A stretch of 64,000 bases of DNA, from positions 1-64,000 of the IMG/VR virus record IMGVR_UViG_3300025769_012879; one strand, written 5' to 3'. Source of the DNA: a virus. Made by a program: the position numbers and the translations under genes. Shown here in pieces: positions 46,462 through 59,100 of this stretch. The notes beneath the pieces were generated by a model. The model was not told where the DNA came from. It did no database searches and saw only the letters and a program-made list of their open reading frames with translations. Each line of letters opens with the position of its first letter. The first letter of the stretch is position 1.

Positions 46462-48255
46462 ATGGCAACTAAACAAGAAGAAGCAAAAAAAGTAGCGGTA
46501 ACTGACGGTGGTGTAACACCACAAACAACAGCAGGTTGGGTAATTTCTACACAAGAAATAATTACACAACTTGATACGGGTGCAACTCAAATTGCAAATT
46601 TGACAAATCAGTTAAATGCAACACTGTCACAACTTGCTGGATTGGACTTAAATGGAAAGTGTAAGGGCGCGACGATTCCTACTACAGAGGGTGGGGATAC
46701 TTCTTTCTCAAGCGCAGCAAAAGGTTGTAACCCTTTCAGAGAAGATATTGAATCTCTTGGTGACGATCCTAGCGCAGCAGAAGTAACTGCTTTAGTTTTA
46801 AAAGTTATTGCCAAACTCACAGGACCGTCCAGGTTCCCAGCGTGCGTGTCAGAACAATACACCAAAATTTTAAGCATCATACCAGTTGAGTTTTATTTAC
46901 TTCTTTTACTAAAAAAACTTGTTGAAAATAGTTTAATAACTGTCGAAGAGATAGAAACTGTGGGTGCATGTAAAAATGTCCCAGGGTTAACTAAAAAGGT
47001 TAAGAACTTAGACTTCTCAATACCACAAGTACAAATTCCTACATTGCCGACACTGCCATATATTAATATTCCAGACCTGTATGACATTCTAATAAATTTA
47101 ATTTTAGAGGGCATCTGTTTTGGTTTGTGTACTGCTATAACACCGCTAATACAAAAATTAGCAGAAGCGGTGCAAGAATCAAATCAAAATGTTTTAGAGT
47201 CACTCTTCCCAGTAACAGAATCAGAGAGTCAACCTTTAAAGAAGGTACCAGTTGGTCAGTTCTTAAATGATGCTGTATTGACTGAAATAAAATCATTTGT
47301 TAATAAAAACATACCAAATCCTGATGACATCTCAAAAGAACAAATAAAAAATTACATTATTAATGTTCAATCAGATGACTCAATTACACAAGAACAATTT
47401 TTATTTTTATTATTGGGTAAACTTGACTGTGGAGTTGTTGAGAAGGTTCAAAAAATCCCTGAAACTATAAAAGTTTTTGATTTAGATAGTGAAAATAAAG
47501 TTTTAGGGTTCTTCTCTTTTGTTGGTAGCGTAATAAACATGTTAAGTTTTGCCAATTCATCAAAAACTGGTATTTGTGATCCAGATCCTTGTGAAATTAA
47601 TCCAGATACAGTACAAGGTATAAGTGACATATGTTCTCTATTTGCAGATCCAACCGCAAATATTTCAGCAAATGATCTGTTAAATGAGTCAGGTGTTTCA
47701 AACTTTATTTCTGATAATTTAAAAGAACTTTTTGATAATATTGCAAAATTAAATAAAACTTATAATCCAGTTATTGGACTTGAAGGCACAACCGATGACC
47801 CAGCAGAGGCAGCGAAACAGAGAGATAACATACAATCACAGTCATATATTAAAAAATACAGTGATTTTATTCTAAACTTTAATGAGATTTTAATCGTTTC
47901 ATATGATAATGTAAGTCAAACCACAGATTTTGAAAGAACAACTATAAGAGATGTAGTTTTTAAAATTAGAGACAAGTATTATCTTGAAACATTCCCATTC
48001 GCTCGCGTTTATGCGCTTAAGGAGTTACAAGGTCAGCAAAAATTGATTTCATCAGATGATTTTACTGGTAATAACGGCATAACAAATATTGGTTTGTCAC
48101 CAAAATCAGATTTTAAATATAATGGATATTCTAGATTTTCTAGTCAGCAAATAAAGAACAAACTAAATGCTTTATCCGAAGATCTCGATATAAAAATAGA
48201 AGAGACTAATTCTGACATGGAAGACTTTTTGCTTCTGAAGGCAGAATACTTATAA
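46462..48255 (+). CDS. Structural protein of the tail/baseplate block, 597 aa
   Basis: Start taken at ATG 46462, one base after the preceding TAA; an in-frame ATG at 46414 would overlap 47 nt. The protein mixes hydrophobic helices (FYLLLLLKKLVE, ILINLILEGICFGLC) with acidic loops. It has about ten cysteines, unusual for a virion protein and perhaps metal- or disulfide-forming. The hydrophobic central region might be a membrane-interacting part. No family is recognised. The next gene follows after 18 nt. Confidence 0.55.
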   Translation: MATKQEEAKKVAVTDGGVTPQTTAGWVISTQEIITQLDTGATQIANLTNQLNATLSQLAGLDLNGKCKGATIPTTEGGDTSFSSAAKGCNPFREDIESLGDDPSAAEVTALVLKVIAKLTGPSRFPACVSEQYTKILSIIPVEFYLLLLLKKLVENSLITVEEIETVGACKNVPGLTKKVKNLDFSIPQVQIPTLPTLPYINIPDLYDILINLILEGICFGLCTAITPLIQKLAEAVQESNQNVLESLFPVTESESQPLKKVPVGQFLNDAVLTEIKSFVNKNIPNPDDISKEQIKNYIINVQSDDSITQEQFLFLLLGKLDCGVVEKVQKIPETIKVFDLDSENKVLGFFSFVGSVINMLSFANSSKTGICDPDPCEINPDTVQGISDICSLFADPTANISANDLLNESGVSNFISDNLKELFDNIAKLNKTYNPVIGLEGTTDDPAEAAKQRDNIQSQSYIKKYSDFILNFNEILIVSYDNVSQTTDFERTTIRDVVFKIRDKYYLETFPFARVYALKELQGQQKLISSDDFTGNNGITNIGLSPKSDFKYNGYSRFSSQQIKNKLNALSEDLDIKIEETNSDMEDFLLLKAEYL

Positions 48256-48273
48256 CTAAAGGCGTTGATATAG

Positions 48274-49455
48274 ATGATAGGTTTTAAACAGTATACAATA
48301 GCAGCATTAGAATACTTGATTGGTGAAAGAATGAGAAATTATTTTCTCTTTTACTATGGTCCAAGAATTCTTTTATATGTTGAAAATAGAGATTTTTTTT
48401 ACAAAGGCGATAACTTAATAACTGTAGAAGAGGGCGCACAGAAAACTTATGATCTTTACAGAAACAATACAAAAGTTTTATACCCTGAAGATACAAGTTT
48501 TGATTTTGGTACCATAAGTGAGAGCACGCTGCCTTATTATGAATTTGCAGCAGATTACTTAAAACAGAATGGCAGAGTTGCAACAATAACACCGCCTGAC
48601 CCTAGCGTGAGCATAACACCTCTTAGAGAACTATTTTTTCAACAATTATATAAATTTAAGTTGCAAATTAGTTTAGATATTACTGCACTTTCTGTAGATC
48701 AGCGCACTGTTATAAAAGACTTTTTAGATTATTTAAAAACACCTACTGAAAGTTCTCAAAAAATAGCACTAGATGAGAGCGAATATGATTTGCAACTTAG
48801 AACGCTATTAAACGGTTCTAATTTTTCAGTATTTAAGTTTTTTAAATTTCAAAATGACGTAGGTCAAGATTCAGGACCTTGTTGTGCTTTTGCGGATAAA
48901 ATGCCATTGCAACCAAGCGTTGAAGGATCGCAAGACCCGCTTGAACTAGAACCAAGCAGGGCGCTTGTTTCATTTTCGGCGTCTACTACAGAATTAGATA
49001 AGAAACTGGCAAGAATTATAAAGGCATGTGCGGGGTTTGGAACTGATGAGAAGGCAATTAAAGATACAGTTAAAAACATGAGTCAAGCGGAAAAGTGTTA
49101 TGTTTGTAAAAGGAAGAAAGAGTTTAAAGGTCCAAGATCCATTCTTGCAGAGATTGAGAGCGAGTTGAGTGGTACTACACTTTTATTTGTTTATGATGCC
49201 TTAAATTGTAAACAATTCGGATGGAGTAAAAAAGAAGGAAATGTTAAAGGATCAACAATTGCACAAGGATCTGCTGCGGCATCAAAGTGTAAAAAACCTT
49301 TTGAAGAGCAGAATGTTGACAAAGGTGATTTTTCAAATATTGCAGATGTTGCAGACAGTAAAAAGTTCTACAGAAACATTGCCTTGAGGAACGCGGTGAA
49401 TAATACGAATGATATTATAGATCAGAACCTAATTAGTGTAATAGACGGAGAGTAA
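48274..49455 (+). CDS. Structural protein of the baseplate block, 393 aa
   Basis: ATG 48274, weak ribosome site. The N-terminal 120 residues are aromatic and strand-rich (RNYFLFYYGPRILLYVE). The C-terminal half has a Cys-containing segment (CYVCKRKKEFKGPRS, about 270-284) and two further cysteines. It ends 3 nt before the gp25-like gene. By position it could be a wedge component, but no sequence feature proves it. Confidence 0.5.
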   Translation: MIGFKQYTIAALEYLIGERMRNYFLFYYGPRILLYVENRDFFYKGDNLITVEEGAQKTYDLYRNNTKVLYPEDTSFDFGTISESTLPYYEFAADYLKQNGRVATITPPDPSVSITPLRELFFQQLYKFKLQISLDITALSVDQRTVIKDFLDYLKTPTESSQKIALDESEYDLQLRTLLNGSNFSVFKFFKFQNDVGQDSGPCCAFADKMPLQPSVEGSQDPLELEPSRALVSFSASTTELDKKLARIIKACAGFGTDEKAIKDTVKNMSQAEKCYVCKRKKEFKGPRSILAEIESELSGTTLLFVYDALNCKQFGWSKKEGNVKGSTIAQGSAAASKCKKPFEEQNVDKGDFSNIADVADSKKFYRNIALRNAVNNTNDIIDQNLISVIDGE

Positions 49456-49458
49456 AAA

Positions 49459-49839
49459 ATGCCAGTAGGTATATCAGCAAAACTTCCACTTGCATACACA
49501 AAGGTCGACGGACCATATCTTTTAACAAAAGATTTGCAAGAAAATGCAAGACAGAATTTAAAAAATTTAATTTTTACAATTCCTGGTGAAAGAATTATGA
49601 ATACTGATTTTGGCGTTGGGTTTAGTTCTTTATTGTTTGAGAATTACAACCAACAAATGATTGAGGGGTTGAAGGAAAGACTATTTACACAGGTGGATAG
49701 ATATCTACCATTTATAAATATTTTAAATGTAATTACTAGAATAGAGGAAAACACTGCTTATTTGAGAGTTGAATATTACATACCAAACATTGCAGTTTCT
49801 GATACTTTGGAACTTGACGTTAAAAATAATTTTGAGTAG
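49459..49839 (+). CDS. gp25-like baseplate wedge subunit
   Basis: 126 aa (T4 gp25: 132). The family signature is clear: 'ENARQNLKNLIFTIPGERIMNTDFGVGFSSLLFENY', with G-E-R-I-M-N-x-D-F-G-x-G near residues 38-49. gp25 joins the sheath initiation end to the wedge (gp6-gp7-gp53) and holds the first sheath ring in the baseplate. Some relatives were named lysozyme-like, but the T4 homologue is structural. The gp6-like gene follows 8 nt later, the usual order. Confidence 0.9.
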   Translation: MPVGISAKLPLAYTKVDGPYLLTKDLQENARQNLKNLIFTIPGERIMNTDFGVGFSSLLFENYNQQMIEGLKERLFTQVDRYLPFINILNVITRIEENTAYLRVEYYIPNIAVSDTLELDVKNNFE

Positions 49840-49847
49840 GGAAAGAG

Positions 49848-51641
49848 ATGCCAAATAAAAAAGTAAAACCAGTAAAATATGCCAGCAAAAACTTTGAAGA
49901 AATAAAGCAACAGTTGGTGACATATGCAAAAACTTATTATCCTGATACATACAAGGATTTTAATCAGGCGTCTTTTGGTTCTTTAATGCTTGACACAGTT
50001 GCCTACATAGGTGACATGCTTTCGTTTTATATCGATTATCAATCAAACGAATCTTTTATTGATAGCGCAATAGAAACTCAGAATCTTTTAAAGTTAGCAA
50101 AGCAATTTGGATATAAAAACCCTGCTTCTTTTTCATCAGCAGGCAAATGCGCCTTTTATGTTCAGGTCCCTGCCAATACTGATGGAACACAAAATTTCGA
50201 TTTAATTCCTACTCTTAAAGAGGGAACAACTCTTTCAAGTAACACCGGAACATCATTTACACTTACATCAGATGTAGACTTCACAAAAACAGATACAGAA
50301 ATTGTTGTTGCAGCAGAAGTTGAAGGAGTTCCAACAATATATGCCTATAAGTCTTACGGCGATGTTTTATCTGGTATTATAGAGACTGAGATATTGGAAG
50401 TCACCCAATACGAAAAGTTTTTAAAATTAACTTTGGATGCAGATGAGATAACTGAAATTATTTCTGTAGTGGATAAAGAGGGTAATGAGTATTATGAGGT
50501 TCCCTATCTTTCTCACAATGTAATTCTACAACCAATAAGAAATCCAAATATTGAAGGCGGCGAAGATGCCCCATATATTTTAAGAGAGAAATTGTCATCT
50601 AGAAGATTCATAGTTGACGTTGATGAGAACGGTAAAACCTCCTTACAGTTTGGATATGGTTCAGAAGACAGCATAAAAGAAGATGATTACCCTGATCCAT
50701 CTAGAACTTCATTGCAGAGGTATGCCAGAACATATTATTCAGACGATAGTTTTGATCCAAATGTTTTATTGGAAAATGATAAGTTTGGTGTCGTACCACC
50801 TGTTGGTGGATTAAGTGTAACTTTTAGACGCAACAATGGTGATTCTGTTAATGTGCCAGTAAATTCTGTAGATTCTGTTGATGAACCACAATTATCTTTT
50901 AACACTGATAGTCCTCCCTCTTCTGAGAATCTTTCTTTTATCAGATCATCACTTGATGTTGATAACGAAGAAGCAATATTGGGGAATGTCGCAGATGTTA
51001 CCCAGGAAGAAATTAGAATCAGAGCATTAAACGCCTATTCTTTGCAGAATAGAGCAGTGACTCAACAAGATTACATTAGTTTAATATATCGAATGCCAGC
51101 AAAGTTTGGCGCTATTAAAAGAGCAAATATCGTTCAGGACAAGGATTCATTTAAAAGAAACTTAAACTTGTACGTCATATCTGAGGATATAGATGGAAAT
51201 CTAACAACAACACCATCAACAGTCAAAGAGAATTTGAAGGTTTGGTTGAATCAATATAAAATGATTAATGACACAATCGATATTTTAGATGGGTATGTGG
51301 TAAATTATTTTGTAGAATACAAAGTTTTGGGCGCATTAGATTACTCACAGTCAGAAGTTTTAAACCAGTGTAATGACGCAATAAAGCAGTTGTTGGCAAC
51401 TCAATCTTTGTTTGGGCAACCATTTTACATTTCTGACATCTATAAAGTATTAAATGATCTTGATTCTGTTATTGACACTCAAGATGTGCAAATTAAACAA
51501 AGATTTGGTGAAAATTATAGTCCATTTGCTTTTGATATCAACGGTGCAACAACTGACGATGGCAGATTTATCATTGTACCAGAAAATGCAATTATGGAAT
51601 TAAAATCACCAGATGAAAATATTATTGGAGTGGTAGTCTAA
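49848..51641 (+). CDS. gp6-like baseplate wedge protein
   Basis: 597 aa (T4 gp6: 660). The N-terminal 60-110 segment (LMLDTVAYIGDMLSFYIDYQ then 'NESFIDSAIETQNLLKLAKQFGY', in parts) is characteristic of gp6. A baseplate-J-like core follows: 'RAVTQQDYISLIYRMP' and 'GAIKRANIVQ'. gp6 forms the iris ring that drives baseplate opening on host contact. ATG 49848 after GGGAAAGAG. Its stop shares a base with the start of the next gene. Confidence 0.9.
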   Translation: MPNKKVKPVKYASKNFEEIKQQLVTYAKTYYPDTYKDFNQASFGSLMLDTVAYIGDMLSFYIDYQSNESFIDSAIETQNLLKLAKQFGYKNPASFSSAGKCAFYVQVPANTDGTQNFDLIPTLKEGTTLSSNTGTSFTLTSDVDFTKTDTEIVVAAEVEGVPTIYAYKSYGDVLSGIIETEILEVTQYEKFLKLTLDADEITEIISVVDKEGNEYYEVPYLSHNVILQPIRNPNIEGGEDAPYILREKLSSRRFIVDVDENGKTSLQFGYGSEDSIKEDDYPDPSRTSLQRYARTYYSDDSFDPNVLLENDKFGVVPPVGGLSVTFRRNNGDSVNVPVNSVDSVDEPQLSFNTDSPPSSENLSFIRSSLDVDNEEAILGNVADVTQEEIRIRALNAYSLQNRAVTQQDYISLIYRMPAKFGAIKRANIVQDKDSFKRNLNLYVISEDIDGNLTTTPSTVKENLKVWLNQYKMINDTIDILDGYVVNYFVEYKVLGALDYSQSEVLNQCNDAIKQLLATQSLFGQPFYISDIYKVLNDLDSVIDTQDVQIKQRFGENYSPFAFDINGATTDDGRFIIVPENAIMELKSPDENIIGVVV

Positions 51642-53116
51642 TGGCAATCAGAAGATTTAAAGCAACAAAAGATAATACCATCACTAACGCGTTTAAAGCG
51701 AACCTTACTACTCGTGGTACTGGTTCAAACATGGGTGAATCAGATATTCTAGAAGTTTTTAGTATATATGCACAAGCAAACACCGCTTCTAGTGAGTTAT
51801 CAAGAGTTTTAATTGAGTTTGACATCAACGCTTTGTCAGCATCAAGAGACAGTGGCAATATCCCAGATTCTGGATCTGTTGATTTTTACTTAAGAATGTT
51901 TAATGCTGAACATTCTTCAACCACCCCAACAAACTATACTCTTACAGTCGCAGCAATCTCACAGTCATGGACAGAAGGAATTGGTCTTGATATGGATGAT
52001 TACTCTGATCCTGGCGCTTCAAACTGGATTGATGCAAGTTCCACTACTACATGGACCATTCAAGGTGGTGATTACCTTACTGGAACATTGGATACCGTTT
52101 CAACACAAGTATTCCCCACAGGTATCGAAGATTTACAGGTTGATGTAACTCATCAAGTTGAAGAGTGGTTAAATAACAATACTGCTAGTTATGGATTTGG
52201 CGTATTTTTAACATCATCTTTAGAAGAGGCAGCAACTTCATACTACACAAAGAAATTCTTTGCAAGAGATAGTCAATACTTTTTGAAGCGACCCGTTATT
52301 GAAGCAAGGTGGAACGACAACAGAGGCGATGATGCTGCTAATTTCTATTTGAGTTCATCTAGAGTTCCAGCAGCAGATAACTTAAATAAACTATACCTTT
52401 ACAACTATGTTAGAGGTCAGTTGCAAAATATACCAGGAGTTGGAACTGGAGATATTTTATTGAGTGTTTACTCTGGTTCTAATTCTGTTTTAGATACATC
52501 AAAGATAGGACTTCCTGTTGGCGGCGGTGTTGTTGCCAATGGGGATAGAAACATTACGGGTAGTTATGTTTCAACAGGTATTTATTCAGCAGAGTTTGCC
52601 TACACAAGTTCAGGTATAACTGAAATATATCCAGTTTGGCACAGCGGATCAACAGAATACTTAACTGCATCAGCAGTTACAGTGAATACTTTTGAGACAC
52701 AAACACCCTACCCTATAAATTCTTATAAAACAAGTATTACGAACCTACAGTCTGAATATGGATCATCTGACGTTGCTCACTTTAGAGTGTTTGTACAAAA
52801 CAAAAACTTTGAAGCAACTGTTTATACTATTGCATCAACAGCAGTTGAACCAACAATTGTAGAGAAAATGTATTACAAGGTTCAAAGATTTGTTGATGAG
52901 CAGGTAGTAATTGATTACGGCACTGGGTCTGGAAATGCAAGTTATTCACAACTTTCTTATGATTCTGCTGGAAATTATTTTGATTTGGATATGAGCGTCT
53001 TCGAACCAGATTTTTCATATCAAATTAGTTTTTTAATTAATGACGCAGGTAATTACTATGAACTAAAAGATAAATTTAAATTTAGAGTAATTGACGAAAA
53101 CGACCTACCGGGTTAA
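51641..53116 (+). CDS. Baseplate-associated protein with DNRLRE-like beta-sandwich
   Basis: 491 aa, ATG 51641 overlapping the previous stop (TAATG). The N-terminal 210 residues resemble DNRLRE/CBM96-type carbohydrate-binding sandwiches: F-K-A-T-K-D-N-T-I-T-N-A, 'DILEVFSIY', and 'SRVLIEFDINAL' then 'VTHQVEEWLNNN'. The rest is strand-rich and Ser/Thr-rich with no motif. A receptor- or glycan-binding appendage joined to the wedge is the likeliest role. Confidence 0.6.
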   Translation: MAIRRFKATKDNTITNAFKANLTTRGTGSNMGESDILEVFSIYAQANTASSELSRVLIEFDINALSASRDSGNIPDSGSVDFYLRMFNAEHSSTTPTNYTLTVAAISQSWTEGIGLDMDDYSDPGASNWIDASSTTTWTIQGGDYLTGTLDTVSTQVFPTGIEDLQVDVTHQVEEWLNNNTASYGFGVFLTSSLEEAATSYYTKKFFARDSQYFLKRPVIEARWNDNRGDDAANFYLSSSRVPAADNLNKLYLYNYVRGQLQNIPGVGTGDILLSVYSGSNSVLDTSKIGLPVGGGVVANGDRNITGSYVSTGIYSAEFAYTSSGITEIYPVWHSGSTEYLTASAVTVNTFETQTPYPINSYKTSITNLQSEYGSSDVAHFRVFVQNKNFEATVYTIASTAVEPTIVEKMYYKVQRFVDEQVVIDYGTGSGNASYSQLSYDSAGNYFDLDMSVFEPDFSYQISFLINDAGNYYELKDKFKFRVIDENDLPG

Positions 53117-53148
53117 TAAAAATCTAATAGCAAAATAATTATAAAGAC

Positions 53149-56100
53149 ATGGGTACAAAAAGTTTTTTTAACAAGCAGAAGTCACAAGAAGTAAAAGTTC
53201 GCGGACAAGAAAAATCAACAATCGCAGATATCAGAGATGATATTGAATCTGAAGATTATGTAAAAGAACATACAATAGATAAGTTAAACTTTTTACCTGA
53301 GTTGGACTTTGAAGATCCCAAAAATTTTGTAAAATACGGATCTGCAAAAGATTACTATGTTGATTTAGTTGATAGCGTTGTTCAATCATATCCATATGAT
53401 GGATCTCTCGCAGAAAAATTAAATTATCGAAATGGATTGGTTGCAATTCAAAAACACGAGTTTGATAAAAACTATCCAAGGTTTGTTGGTTATGCAAACT
53501 TTGGAGATGAAAGTTACTCTGCTGTTCTTGGAACTCCATTCACAGTAGGCGACATAACTTTTACTTTTGGTCAGAACGTAACAGATCATTACGTTATAAC
53601 AGACAACTACTCTAAAAATCTTGTATATAATTCTACTTCAAGTCAGGTTGGCAGTATTGAACTTAACTTTTCTGAAGGAGTAACGGTAGAATTTTGGATG
53701 AAAAAGGAATTTTTTCCTGATCCTAGTGAAACACAGAATGAGGTTATTTTCTCTATTAGTAACGAGAGAACCGCAACTGACCTATTTCAAATTACAACTG
53801 ATGTAACTGGATCGGGTAAAGAGAAATTATATGCAACTTTTTCAAAGACAACTTCTTATGAACCAGAGTTCGTATACGAATTTGACACCGGCATTTCACA
53901 ATCCAATGGTCTTGGTTTGGCAGATGGCAACTGGCACCATTATGCGTTTGCCTTCTCTACCAGTTCAACTGGATATGTTGGAGAGTTTTACGTTGACGGT
54001 CGATTTAGGGAAAAGAAGTTTTACACGCATCCAAGTCCACAATTCAATTTGACGGGTACTCTTGATGCCACAGTCGCCGCCTCATCTCACTATACATATT
54101 TGGGGGACGGTTCGCTTCTTGGTTCTATTGACGAAGTTCGTCTTTGGAAAACCGCAAGAAACGCCAAAGAAATTGGCGTAAATTACTTTTTTGATGTCGG
54201 CGGCGGCGGCAATACCGACACAACAAAAGTTAATGACAACAATCCATTAGGATTATCGCTATATTATAAGTTTAATGAGAGCAACACAGGTGATTCTAAT
54301 GTTGATAGTGTTGTATTGGATTATTCTGGGCGTTTAACAGATGGAGTCTGGGTTGGATACAATACCACCTCAAGAACTTCGGGATCTGCAATAATTGAAT
54401 CAGGTACCACTAGAGAAGTTGGTGAACCAATTATATATTCAACTCACCCAGATGTTGTTACATACAAAGCAGATAAAATAACTTCTGGTTCATTGTATGA
54501 CGCTGAAAACATTGGCAGCATGTACGACATGCTACCACAGTGGATAAGCGACGACGATGCCGCCAACGGTCTTCTAATTCGTAAGATGATGCAGATTATG
54601 TCTAGTTACCTAGACACGCTTCACGCGCAAATTACGGCGATTTCACAACTACAAGATGGATCTTATGTTAGTGGGTCAAATGCCAAACCAAATCCATTCT
54701 CAAAAAGAAATCTGATTTCTTATGGATTTGACATCCCAGATGTGTTTATTGACCCAGGCGTTATTGAAGAAATATACTTTAAAGACGAGAAAAGAGTTTA
54801 TGAAGAAAAATTATATAATCTAAAAAACTTAATTTTTCAAAACATATTTAACAACTTAAATTACATTAATAAATCTAAAGGTACAGAGAAGTCATTTAGA
54901 AACTTGTTCCGCTGCTTTGGAGTTGACAATGAACTTGTTCGTTTGAACATGTATGCAGATGGTCAAGAATATGAATTAAAAGAGAACTATGTAGCGTCAC
55001 AAGCAAAAAGAAACATTATTGATTTGTCCGGTTACAACGATGGAAATAGTAGATCATCAGTAATCTACACATTCGCAGATCCATCTAAAAGCACCGATGA
55101 GACAGGTGATAGTGGATACATCCCATCCTCATCAAACGTTTATATTCCATTGACTTTTGAAAACCAGTTTCAATTTCCTAAGTTTGTAGATTTTCCTGAC
55201 AATTATTTGGACAAATTATCAAAAGTTTCATTGTTCGGTGTACACAGCGCCAGTAGTGACACTACAAGCACAACTATCCCAACGGGCGATTTGAACTTTA
55301 AGGTATATGCAGAGACAAATACAAACAATAAAACACAATTTGTCTTAGAGACCAATATTGGAACTGTTACTGAATTAACATCTTCATTCTACGAGGATGT
55401 TTATGACAACACCAATTGGACTTTCGCTGTTAGAACAAAACCAAGAGAATATCCTTTTGCTCAACATGTAACAGCATCAGATGTATTCGATTTAGAATTT
55501 TACGGTGTAAATTATGTTTCAGGGTATAAATTACATGAATTTACTGCTTCGGCAGAGGTGAATTTAAACGACGACATAGGACAATTTATAACAGGGTCCA
55601 ACAAGAGATTGTATGTTGGAGCAGATAGGGAGAACATTACAGGGTCTCTAAACTATAAATCAAATACAAGGTTGGTATCATCACGCGTTTGGTTTGATTA
55701 CCTTGAAGATCAAGAACTTAGAAACCATGCAAAAGACGTTACAAATTACGGTAGAGAGTATCCATATCAAAATTCATTCATATTTGAAAATGGAGAGTCA
55801 GAAAGTTATGTTCCAAGAATTAGCACTTTGGCACTTCACTGGAATTTTGAAAATATTACAGGTTCTGACTCAAGCGGCAAGTTCTTAATTCAAGATACCA
55901 CATCTGGATCAAGTTATGAACTCGATTCAAGGTTTGCAGGTGGAGAATACTCTAGATATGTTGGTCCAAACTACAGCGGACAAGGTTCAGAATTTTCTAC
56001 TAACTCAACAGACGTTGTAGATTTTCTATTTGTTGATACAGCAGAACAACAGTTGCCAGAAAACTTATATAGTTCTGATTTAATTGAGATTAGGCAAGGG

Positions 56101-59100
56101 GATGACAGTATCTTTAAAAAGGATAGTCGTCCAAGCAAATACTATTTTGCAGTTGAGACAAGTTTATATGATTCAATATCACATGACATTCTTGGATTCT
56201 TTGCTTCTATTAACGACTTTAATAGTCTTATTGGAGCACCTGAAAATGCATATCGACCAAACTACAAAAACTTAGAAAAACTAAGACAATTGTTTTTTGA
56301 AAACGTAACAAATGAACCTGATTTAGAAAAGTTTGTAAATCTTTACAAATGGATGGATGGTGCATTAGACAGTGTTATTAGCAACTTAATACCTGCTTCT
56401 GCAAAAACATCAGACCAAGTTAGAAACATAGTTGAAAGTCACATACTAGAAAGAAGTAAATATATAAGAAAATACTTATCAGTTTTGGAATACACTATTC
56501 CATTTAACGCCAATTTAAACAATAATAGCAACGTTCTATTGCCAACTAATGAAGGTGTGACAAGTATACAGATTAATCCACCTTCAGGTGCTCCTCTTGT
56601 CAGCACAATTAAATCTGTGTCTTCAATGACAAACTATGTTGACTCAGAAATTATAGGAAATACATCTCCAAAATATAAACAAGGATTACAACCTGGAAAC
56701 AAAACGTTTAAGGACAAAACAAGTTTTGCTACAAGTGCTGAACTTAGTACGCCAACAGCGCAGACTAAAGATTCACCATCTCAAATTGTTAGTTCTAAAG
56801 ACTTATCATCGCCATTGCCAGGAACCTTTTTTGGATCACCTCTCGATCAGGGTACAAAGCAGTTATGGTTCTTAAATAAAGCAGAAAGAAACCCAGGCGG
56901 TCTTTTATCAACTGGTGTTGAATCTGTTGATGCTGCAAGAGTTCAGCAACAATATAACAATTATCAGGTTTTAACTGGTTCTAGACAACCCGTTTACACA
57001 TTTAGAGCAAATGCTAGTAAACCAATATCACAAAATACAACATATGGTGGCGAAAATAAAAAGTCTTACTTTGCTAGTTCTTTCAATGGTACTAATGACG
57101 AAACTAAAGATGGATTAGATATTGAAGTCCTTAAAACCGTTCTGAACCGTGATGATCAACCTTACTATGACTATGTTGACTCTTTAGATCGAACTTTTGG
57201 TGGGCATAGAATGCCACCAACAAAAATAACAAATCTATCAAATTCACAGAATTTGAATGGTCAAAATTATTTGCCGTTTAACATAATCAGTGCATCAACT
57301 GCGGTGAATGCTTGGCAAGAAGAATTATTTACAGAAGGTCACGAGATTGATATTGTTTCATCTCACCAAGATTACGTTGTAGATGGTGGATCGCTACAGG
57401 GACCATTTACCAAGGATCATGCTGGTGGGTGGATGTATCGACACAATGCGCCACTTTTAACATCTTCACACCTGAGAAAAGAAGGTTATACCTTCATGCC
57501 AATAAACTCTACAAACCTAAGAGTTTTAAGTCCAAGATATTACAATTCAGGCGGTAGTCCAGTATACAATTCAGCGCGACCATATGGTGCCCTTTTAAGA
57601 GAAGAAGTGGCACAAAGACCAGTGGTAATAAAAAATATAAGTGGGTCAAACTATTTTCACGATTACCAGATAGTGCAAACAGCAGGTAGAAAAGAAAATA
57701 ACAGATATTATGTAAAGTCCAATGGATACACTGGAACAGTAAACAGTGTAAGTGATATTGGATATGACGAAGCAGGAGTCTTCATCTACAAAGATTTCAC
57801 TGTTTTAAACAGAGATACAACAGGAAGTAACACCTTTGTAATTGTAAACAGGTTTAGTGCTCCAGGCGGTCCAGAAGTTAGTTCATTCTCTTTCTTGGAT
57901 GTTGAGGCAGCAGAATATTCAGTTTATAACAATCTCAACTATAGAAACTTAGTAGTTAGAATTGAAAACAATAAGTTGTTGACAAGACACACATTGACAG
58001 GTGGTTATGATTCAGTTCTTTTACAACCAACAGCATCTTTTTACAAACCTCAAAGAAATGGTGTGTACACTGTATCCTCTTCATTGACAACAGTTGAACC
58101 AGTATTTGATAACTCTTACGTTAATTACTCAATCCCAAGAACAGATGTTCAATACGCTTGGGTAGCAAGTTCTTGGATTGCGAGAAAAACAGGTTATCCC
58201 AATGAAGCAACACTAACTTCTGATTCTGGACTCTTAACTGCAAGCGGAATAAATAATCTCGGTGGCAACGAAAGCGACTTTGATTACAACATAACTTCTA
58301 GTGATTACTCACCAGTTTATGGTTTCAGATTTTCCGAAAACATAAGAAACATAGATAAGAGTCACGCTCAGTTTGAAATTAATAGCAACAATGAATCAGT
58401 GCCATTTAATGGAGTAAACTTTATAATTGTAGGTGATGTAGATACCGACAATAATCTCTTTACCACTTCATCAACAACTGAAGGTAATTATTTATCAAGA
58501 GCAACATTTGACTCATCAACATCACCATTAGTTTTGAATGCATTCTTATTGTCAGAAAATGGTCCATATCAATATCCAACATTCAAACAAATTAGAACTG
58601 CTGATCACAGGGTTGCTAGAAAGTTAAGAAAAGAGAATATATACGTCAGCAATAGAGACAAATACATTCTTGGCAACACCAAAGTGTTGAAGAACGGTGA
58701 AAAGTATACTATTAATCAGACTCCAGTCACAAACAAATACAAACCAGTTGTTCAATACATAGATGATACAACTGGTACAATAAAGTACGAGTTTGGTAAT
58801 GATTTAAATTACTTTGCAACAACCTATATCTCATCAGCAAATGAGAACGTGAATTACAATTTTGAATTTAACGTACCAAGAAATGACATCTTAGATACTG
58901 ACTTTTACAAGTTTAGTCAAAAATATAAGATTGTAAGATACAAAGAAGTAAATTACCCAAAAAATGAAAACCAATACAAGAATGAATCAAGAAATCGAAT
59001 AAACTACTTGTCTTTCTGGGTAAGTGATGACATTGAAAACAGAATTGATAATTCTTTTGTCAACTCTCAGGGATACACAATTAGTGGTTCAGAATGGTCA

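Noticed and set aside
49714-49721. TATAAATA inside the gp25-like gene
   Set aside because: It matches the T4 late box, but lies mid-gene more than 120 nt before the next start and in AT-rich coding DNA, so chance is likely.
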